A DNA stretch of 47,883 nt from Actibacterium sp. 188UL27-1 (GTDB taxonomy: Bacteria; Pseudomonadota; Alphaproteobacteria; Rhodobacterales; Rhodobacteraceae). Positions 42,926-47,883 of the stretch are shown piece after piece. The DNA is taken from the NCBI RefSeq assembly GCF_016901225.1, contig NZ_JAFEUL010000024.1:1-47883 (forward strand). The letters run 5' to 3'. Each line of letters starts with the position of its first letter. The stretch's first letter is position 1. The notes under the pieces are model-generated. The model saw only the letters and a list, made by a program, of their open reading frames with translations, made no database searches and was not told the DNA's origin. The position numbers were made by a program, and so were the translations under genes.

Positions 42926-43281
42926 CAAATCTCGTGCCAAGCCGGTCTCCATCGCAGATACCAGCTTGACGCATGCCTGCGACACAGGGTGAACCCATTT
43001 CGTCAGCATGACCCAGTAAGCAGCCTAATCCTGAAATCAGGTGAGGCGCGTTGCGATCTAAGCGCTGGCGCAATAGAGCGGTGCGGAAAGGTGTCTGGTG
43101 CGCTCGGGCATCGATGACCTTTCCTGTGGTGTGACGTGAGCTGTTCAAACAGGTGTATCCAGCAAACGTCTCTGGTCGCGCGCACATGCTTGCACTCTTA
43201 TCTTGAGTAGGCGACAACGATCATAATTTTTGACCGTGCGGCCCAAGGGGGCCGTTCAAAGCGAGAAAAGCTTGTGACCGC
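42926..43281. other. Gene-free stretch between the IS5 wreck and the glycan operon
   Basis: No gene is recognisable. The minus-strand frame over 42897-43217 has no family resemblance. The 3' half (about 43200-43281) contains AATTTTTGACC and GAGAAAAG and probably carries the promoter of the operon starting at 43282. I could not define IS end repeats. Confidence 0.35.
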
Positions 43282-44325
43282 ATGATCGTCCGAATTCAAG
43301 AATGGCTCCAAGATCATGAGACGATGATCATCGCCGAGATTGGCCAAAATCACCAAGGCGACCTTGAACAAGCCAAAAATTATATCAGCCGATTTGCCGA
43401 CTTAGGTGCGGACGTTGTGAAATTCCAGAAGCGCGACAACCGCTATCTATTTTCACAAGAGCGGTTCGACGCCCCTTACGACAGTGAAAACTCTTTCGCC
43501 GATACCTATGGCGCGCACCGCGAGGCTCTGGAATTTTCTGACGACCAGTTCAAAGAAATCCGAGATCATGCCAAGGCCGTTGGTGCGTTGTTCATGGTGA
43601 CACCTTTTGATGAGCCGAGCTTGGATTTTCTCATTGATCTTGATGTCGAAATTTTAAAAGTCGCGTCATTTGATTTGGGAAATTTGCCATTTCTCTATCG
43701 GATTGCTACGGCAGGCAAACCCGTGGTTCTTAGCTGCGGAGGCGGGAGCCTTGAGCAATCCATTGAAACGATCGACTTCGTGCATTCCATTACCTCCAAC
43801 ATTGCTGTGCTGCATTGCGTGTCAAAGTATCCCACGGCCTTCAACGAGCTTAATTTGCAGCGCATCCCTGAGCTGATTTCGCGGTTTCCGGATGTGGCCA
43901 TCGGCCTGTCGGATCATTTTAATGGGACGCTTTCGGGACCTGTCAGCTATCAACTCGGCGCGCGTGTGTTCGAAAAACATGTCACGTTTGATCGGTCTCA
44001 AAAGGGTACCGATCATTCTTTCGCTTTAGAGCCGCGAGGGTTTGAGAACTTTTGTCGCGATATACGGCGGGTGCGATCGATGACCAGTGGCACCCATGAC
44101 GAGCTTGGCAAAGAGCCCGTCTTTCAGAAGTTGGGCAAAGTGCTTGTAGCCAAATCGGATCTGCCTGCCGGCCACAGGCTGACGTTGAACGATCTAAGTG
44201 GTCGCATTGATGCGCCAGGTGTCGGAATTCCTGTGCGTGACAGCGCCCGCGTGATTGGCGCGGTGCTGAGAGAAAGTGTTAGAGCTTTTGAGGTGATCCC
44301 AGACAACGTTCTACGGAATGGGTAG
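43282..44325 (+). CDS. NeuB-family nonulosonic acid synthase
   Basis: A 347-residue enzyme of the N-acetylneuraminate synthase family, which condenses a hexosamine with phosphoenolpyruvate to give a nine-carbon sugar acid. The barrel motif is IIAEIGQNHQGDLEQAK, with VVKFQKRDN, and FEKHVTFDRSQKGTDHSFALEP near residue 235. A C-terminal antifreeze-like SAF domain follows (LVAKSDLPAGHRLTLNDL). ATG 43282 is used; an internal ATG at 43324 nearer the conserved start is possible. First gene of an operon ending in the matching cytidylyltransferase. Whether the product is sialic, legionaminic or pseudaminic acid is unclear. Confidence 0.88.
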   Translation: MIVRIQEWLQDHETMIIAEIGQNHQGDLEQAKNYISRFADLGADVVKFQKRDNRYLFSQERFDAPYDSENSFADTYGAHREALEFSDDQFKEIRDHAKAVGALFMVTPFDEPSLDFLIDLDVEILKVASFDLGNLPFLYRIATAGKPVVLSCGGGSLEQSIETIDFVHSITSNIAVLHCVSKYPTAFNELNLQRIPELISRFPDVAIGLSDHFNGTLSGPVSYQLGARVFEKHVTFDRSQKGTDHSFALEPRGFENFCRDIRRVRSMTSGTHDELGKEPVFQKLGKVLVAKSDLPAGHRLTLNDLSGRIDAPGVGIPVRDSARVIGAVLRESVRAFEVIPDNVLRNG

Positions 44326-45049
44326 GCAGACCATGCAGATCCTCACAAATGATGGGGTCAAGTTTCAGACCAGTGGTGATCTGGAAACCTACCGTGTGAA
44401 CAGCCTGCTGACCAAAGAACCAGAGACAATCTACTGGCTCAACAGATATACTGATCGCGAATACACATTCTTGGATGTCGGGGCGAATATAGGGATTTAT
44501 GCTTGCTACTTTGCGGCCAAATCCCCCCGGGGACGCACCATTGCTTTTGAGCCTGAGCCCAAGAATTTTCGAGCTCTCGTAACCAATCTCAGCCTGAATT
44601 CCGAAATGGCCTGGGCGCTGCCTTTCGGGGTGGGCGCACAAAGTGGTGAAGTTCATTTATCTGTGCCGGACAGCCGTATTGGTAACTCTGGGGCGCAGAT
44701 CTCTGATCCTATTTCGTCAGACTCAGAGCTTAATACAATCCCTGTGATCTCTTTGGATGATTTCTTGGCGTTGTACCCTGCACGCACTCCGATGATTTTA
44801 AAGATCGATATCGATGGGCGCGAGAGCGACGTCATAAAAGGGGCGCAAAAGGCGCTCGTCTCAGGCCAGATCGAAAGCTTACTCATCGAATTCGACAACG
44901 CCGATCAGGAGTGCCAGGTCGACGAGACCTTTTTGCCCCTCGGATACGTCCCAGATGACGCTGTCAACTCGCTGTCGACCCATTCGACCAAGCGACGGGC
45001 TGCGAAGGGCAGCACGATCCGAAACAAGGTCTACTCCTATGCGCCGTAG
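44318..45049 (+). CDS. FkbM-family methyltransferase
   Basis: A 243-residue SAM-dependent methyltransferase of the FkbM type, common in surface-polysaccharide loci. The SAM site is FLDVGANIGIYACYFAAKSP, followed by IAFEPEPKNFRALVTNLSLN and ISLDDFLAL with PMILKIDIDGRESDVIKGA. It overlaps the preceding gene by 8 bases and the next by 11, so it belongs to the operon. It probably O-methylates a glycan or the nonulosonic acid; the target is inferred from context only. Confidence 0.85.
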   Translation: MGRQTMQILTNDGVKFQTSGDLETYRVNSLLTKEPETIYWLNRYTDREYTFLDVGANIGIYACYFAAKSPRGRTIAFEPEPKNFRALVTNLSLNSEMAWALPFGVGAQSGEVHLSVPDSRIGNSGAQISDPISSDSELNTIPVISLDDFLALYPARTPMILKIDIDGRESDVIKGAQKALVSGQIESLLIEFDNADQECQVDETFLPLGYVPDDAVNSLSTHSTKRRAAKGSTIRNKVYSYAP

Positions 45050-46436
45050 ACAGAAAATTGCGGTCTTCTTGTGCAGCGACATGTTCTATCGGAACTACGT
45101 GACAACCGGTGTTCTTACGCCTTTGACTGACAATTTTGATGTCACCTTTATTGTCAGCCCAGAACTTTTCGAAATGCGGCGCGCGGAGCTAGAGCAGGCT
45201 GTTTGCTCATCTGGACATAATGTCAGAGTGTTGAATTTTGATCCAATCCGGCTGCAACAGCATAAAGATCTGCTCGACATTCTAATGTTCCACCATGCCG
45301 ATCTGTCAACGTCGTTCAAGTATCGCGTGCTACGTAACCTGGGCGTGAACCTCTTCTTGTCCCAGGATGGAAAAGCCGGACAACTCGTATCAGATGCGAT
45401 CCGCAGCCAGCGGTATAAGCAACCCAAACGATCTCGAAGAAAGCGGTGGCGCACGGCTCGGCTGCGTTTCATTTCCCGGTTCAAGACGTGGGTCTCTGCG
45501 CGCAAAAAAACGTTGCGACGTGACAATCCCGTTGGCGCACATCTGGCCGAAGAGAAGCCGGACCTGATCATTTGCCCAAGTTCGGCCTACGATCCCGAAA
45601 TTTTGGACGCTATCAACGCGGCTAATGAAATGGCGATCCCGTCTTTGCTGTTGGTCGACAACTGGGACAATGCCTCAAGCAAGAGTATTTTCTGGGCGCG
45701 CCCAACTCATTTGGGATGCTGGGGCTCACAATCGGTTGAGCATGTCCATCGCATCCAAGGCATCGCAAAGAACGTACATGCCCTTGGAACACCTCGGTTC
45801 GAGGTGTATCGTGATATGCCCGAAATTGAGCAAAGCTACGTGCTTTTCCTTGGAACTGCGATCGGCTCTGACGAGATCAGTGTACTTGAATGCCTCGATC
45901 AGCTCTTCGCTGAGGGCGTTTTCCCGGCCAATGTGGAAAAGATCATTTATCGCCCGCATCCGTTTCGACGGATGAAAGCCGCGCCGGATGTGACCAAATT
46001 GGCTCATGTCCAGTTCGATGATAGTCTGGGCGAGCGTGAATGGACGGGCCGGACCAGCACGCGGCAATTTCCCGAACTTGATCAGTACCCCAAGGTCCTG
46101 GCGGGGGCTGCTCTCGTGGTCAGTGGCTACACAAGCATGATGATCGAAGCTTTGCTTTGCAAGAAACCGGTCCTCGCCTTAGCCCATGAAGAAGAAGGCA
46201 GTCAACTCAGCCCTCATCTTGTCGAGGCGCTCTACGAACACTTCGACGGGACTGAACGTATCGAAGGCGTCACAGTGTGTCGTGATTTAACAGCCCTCCG
46301 CCAGGACATCACAAAAGCTCTCACGACATGCCCGCGTTTGGACGATCCTGCTTTGCAGCACATCGTTTCATTTACCGACACCCCATACGCAGAACGGCTG
46401 AGCGCTTTGGTTCATGCCATCATACAGGAGACCTAG
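45039..46436 (+). CDS. Glycan transferase-like protein (CDP-glycerol transferase / capsule type)
   Basis: A 465-residue cytoplasmic protein from ATG 45039, overlapping the methyltransferase gene. The first half has a Rossmann-like start (KIAVFLCSDMFYRNY) and a very basic patch near residues 125-165. The second half has KIIYRPHPFRRM, and VLAGAALVVSGYTSMMIEALL, the arrangement seen in CDP-glycerol glycerophosphotransferases and GT-B capsule enzymes (His in RPHP, Ser-Thr/Glu in the late loop). I would expect it to transfer a nonulosonate or phosphosugar to a surface glycan. The exact family is uncertain. Confidence 0.65.
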   Translation: MRRRQKIAVFLCSDMFYRNYVTTGVLTPLTDNFDVTFIVSPELFEMRRAELEQAVCSSGHNVRVLNFDPIRLQQHKDLLDILMFHHADLSTSFKYRVLRNLGVNLFLSQDGKAGQLVSDAIRSQRYKQPKRSRRKRWRTARLRFISRFKTWVSARKKTLRRDNPVGAHLAEEKPDLIICPSSAYDPEILDAINAANEMAIPSLLLVDNWDNASSKSIFWARPTHLGCWGSQSVEHVHRIQGIAKNVHALGTPRFEVYRDMPEIEQSYVLFLGTAIGSDEISVLECLDQLFAEGVFPANVEKIIYRPHPFRRMKAAPDVTKLAHVQFDDSLGEREWTGRTSTRQFPELDQYPKVLAGAALVVSGYTSMMIEALLCKKPVLALAHEEEGSQLSPHLVEALYEHFDGTERIEGVTVCRDLTALRQDITKALTTCPRLDDPALQHIVSFTDTPYAERLSALVHAIIQET

Positions 46437-46883
46437 ATGATGATCACTGAGGATATGATCGCCGATCTCGAAGCCACATTCCCAAAACCAGAAGACATGG
46501 GCCTGCGCGCTTGGGGGGTAGAAACCATGTTGTGTACGATCCCCGGAGTTTTGACCTTCAAAAAGCTTGAATTGAACGCCGGTCAAAAGGGGGGGCTTCA
46601 GTATCACCGGAAAAAGGACGAATGCGGCATCGTTCTGTCGGGCGAAATGATCGTGCGTACTATCTCCAATGATCATCAAATCGAAGAGCGTCTCGTCCAA
46701 GCAGGCGACGTGTTTCATTTCTCACCCGGTGTGGTCCATCAGGAAGAAGCGGTCACGGACTGTGTGATTATCGAAGCTTCCAGCCCTTTCATCAACGACC
46801 GTGTCCGGGTTGAAGAGCTGTTTGGTCTTGTCGCTGGTCAGGGGTTGCCAAGCACCAAACCGGGTGAAGAAATCGCAGTATGA
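46437..46883 (+). CDS. Cupin-domain protein
   Basis: A 148-residue single-cupin protein. Metal-site motifs are GLQYHRKKDECGIVLSGEMI and, later, GDVFHFSPGVVHQEEAV. The ATG at 46437 directly abuts the preceding stop; a second ATG follows at 46440. Small cupins of this kind in nonulosonate loci often act as isomerases or hydrolases on activated sugars, but the role here is inferred from position. It overlaps the cytidylyltransferase by 4 bases. Confidence 0.85.
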   Translation: MMITEDMIADLEATFPKPEDMGLRAWGVETMLCTIPGVLTFKKLELNAGQKGGLQYHRKKDECGIVLSGEMIVRTISNDHQIEERLVQAGDVFHFSPGVVHQEEAVTDCVIIEASSPFINDRVRVEELFGLVAGQGLPSTKPGEEIAV

Positions 46884-47599
46884 CCTGTGTTGCCGTGATC
46901 CCTTGCCGGGCTGGGTCGGTCAGGGTCAAAGACAAAAATATCCGCCCTCTTGGGGGGGTGCCTTTGCTTTTGCACAGCATCAATGCGGCGCAACACTCCG
47001 GAGCTTTTTCAGACGTTTGTCTTGTCACAGACAGCGAGGAATATGCCGAAATTGGTCGTCAGGCAGGAGCCTCGTGTAAGGCTCTGCGTCCAGCTGAGAC
47101 GGCCCAGGCCCAAAGCCCCGATATTTTGTGGCTGCAGTGGTTTCTGGAAAATGGGTTTCACAATGGGGCTGAGTTCGTCGCCATCGTGCGCGCAACATCT
47201 CCTTTCCGGTCGGCGGCCACCATCGCTTTGGCGATGCAAACTTTCCAAGATCTATGGCCCCGATACGACTCCCTGAGGTCGATTTCAAAGGCTGATGTCC
47301 ATCCTGGAAAGATGTGGACACGGCAACCTGATGGCATAATTACACCGATCGCACCCTTTGCGACCGATGACGGTGTTCCTTGGCACAGCAACCAGACCGC
47401 AAAACTACCGCCAGTATTCTACCAGAATGCGAGCCTTGAAATCACCAGCGTAGAGACTGTTTTGCAACAAAACTCGATCTCAGGCAGCCGGATTTTTGGG
47501 TTCCTCACACCAGAGGGTGAAGAGGTCGATGTCAATTCCGAACTGGATTTCGAGTTTGCCGAATTCTTGATGCGGAAAGCTGCCCGTGTACCGAATTAG
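46880..47599 (+). CDS. CMP-nonulosonate cytidylyltransferase, NeuA-like
   Basis: A 239-residue enzyme that activates a nonulosonic acid with CTP before transfer to a glycan. The nucleotide-binding start VIPCRAGSVRVKDKNIRPLG is the family signature (RAGSxxxxxKN), followed by CLVTDSEEYAEI, VRATSPFRSAATI and a late NASLEITSVETVL. It pairs functionally with the NeuB-type gene at the start of the operon. GC content and codon choice are lower-GC than in the pigment genes, as in the whole operon. Confidence 0.88.
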   Translation: MTCVAVIPCRAGSVRVKDKNIRPLGGVPLLLHSINAAQHSGAFSDVCLVTDSEEYAEIGRQAGASCKALRPAETAQAQSPDILWLQWFLENGFHNGAEFVAIVRATSPFRSAATIALAMQTFQDLWPRYDSLRSISKADVHPGKMWTRQPDGIITPIAPFATDDGVPWHSNQTAKLPPVFYQNASLEITSVETVLQQNSISGSRIFGFLTPEGEEVDVNSELDFEFAEFLMRKAARVPN

Positions 47600-47834
47600 G
47601 GTCAAAGCCCATGGCAAACCATCGGATTGATGGCAGGCGCTTGATTGTCTTGAGCAGTCTTACCAGCTCATAATGATGAGACGCGCCCCCATGCGCTGTC
47701 CTTGGAGAGACTAGAACCACGATATTCGGGGGCGCCGATGCCTATGCTTTTTACCAAGAGTGTCCATCGTCGGGTTTTTTGGCACCAAATGCGGCTCAAG
47801 CTAAGAGAGAGTTTGGCTCATCTGGTTGGTTTGA
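47600..47834. other. Intergenic region with probable IS end
   Basis: No gene is recognisable. It separates the glycan operon from a transposase fragment entering from the right edge. The GGGTTTTTTGGCACC segment at about 47775-47790 may be near the end of that element, but I could not identify its terminal repeat. Confidence 0.3.
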
Positions 47835-47883
47835 TTATGCGGCGTGCTGGCGGTGATGCAAGCGGCGCATTTCGAGCGTCTTT
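47835..47883 (-). pseudogene. Transposase C-terminus at the window edge (partial)
   Basis: The minus-strand frame reads KTLEMRRLHHRQHAA and a TAA (47837-47835). This resembles the C-terminus of IS3-type integrase-core transposases (ERIKRKTLETRRLHHRQAA). The rest lies outside the window, so whether the gene is intact is unknown. Confidence 0.5.

Noticed and set aside
42897-43217. 106-codon minus-strand gene
   Set aside because: No family resemblance and no ribosome-binding site; overlaps the transposase N-terminus in another frame.
1-47883. tRNA, rRNA or CRISPR loci
   Set aside because: Intergenic stretches were scanned by eye for clover-leaf-like ends or regular repeats; none seen, though a small RNA could be missed.

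Overview
The window comes from an alphaproteobacterium of the order Rhodobacterales that makes bacteriochlorophyll a. The evidence is a carotenoid/bacteriochlorophyll/puf gene cluster in Rhodobacter-like order, TGT-N12-ACA (PpsR/CrtJ type) operators at the expected promoters, a small protein resembling PufX after pufM, CrtA (spheroidene monooxygenase), a VPLPA-type C-terminal sorting signal, and an intergenic repeat of a kind I associate with Rhodobacterales. From the sequence alone I cannot say whether it lives as an aerobic anoxygenic phototroph or a facultative purple bacterium, nor whether the DNA is chromosome or plasmid.

Layout. (1) Positions 1-5700: transposase remnants (IS6-like, Mu-C-like, ISL3-like) around a two-gene RND efflux operon on the minus strand. 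(2) 5699-7870: a large secreted repeat protein with a VPLPA-CTERM tail. (3) 7957-12285: crtA-bchI-bchD-bchO, tightly overlapped and headed by a PpsR-type site. (4) 12288-18351, minus strand: a block of non-photosynthetic genes (orphan ParB/RepB-like protein, secreted protein of unknown function, secreted cysteine hydrolase, PhzF-like isomerase, ABC-F ATPase) between bchO and the other pigment genes. (5) 18532-33393: crtDC diverging from crtEF-bchCXYZ-pufQBALMX-dxs. Chlorophyllide is reduced by BchXYZ and processed by BchC, the Mg-chelatase subunits BchI/BchD act earlier in the pathway, CrtE/C/D/F/A supply the spheroidene series, and PufBALMX form the LH1-reaction-centre core. crtI, crtB, bchFNBHLM, bchG/P/J, puhA and ppsR are not in this window. 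(6) 33600-42020: a signalling cluster: hybrid histidine kinase, CheB-CheR-PAS protein, single-domain receiver, degenerate kinase-receiver, GGDEF-EAL protein. (7) 42402-43281: an IS5/LysR wreck. (8) 43282-47599: a visibly less GC-rich surface-glycan operon (NeuB-type synthase, FkbM methyltransferase, glycan transferase-like protein, cupin, CMP-nonulosonate cytidylyltransferase), followed by the end of another transposase at the right edge.

Most worth a second look: an exact 16-bp palindrome, TGTCCCCGCGGGGACA, occurs four times (in bchD, just after bchO, inside the ParB-like gene, and in the degenerate kinase gene), with half-sites upstream of the ParB-like gene. The crtD/crtC junction has neither the expected crtD stop nor a usable crtC start. 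crtA appears to start at ATC behind a perfect Shine-Dalgarno sequence. Unexplained small reading frames separate bchX from bchY. A 13-bp perfect tandem repeat lies between the puf terminator and dxs. The receiver domain of the second kinase has lost its phospho-acceptor aspartate.
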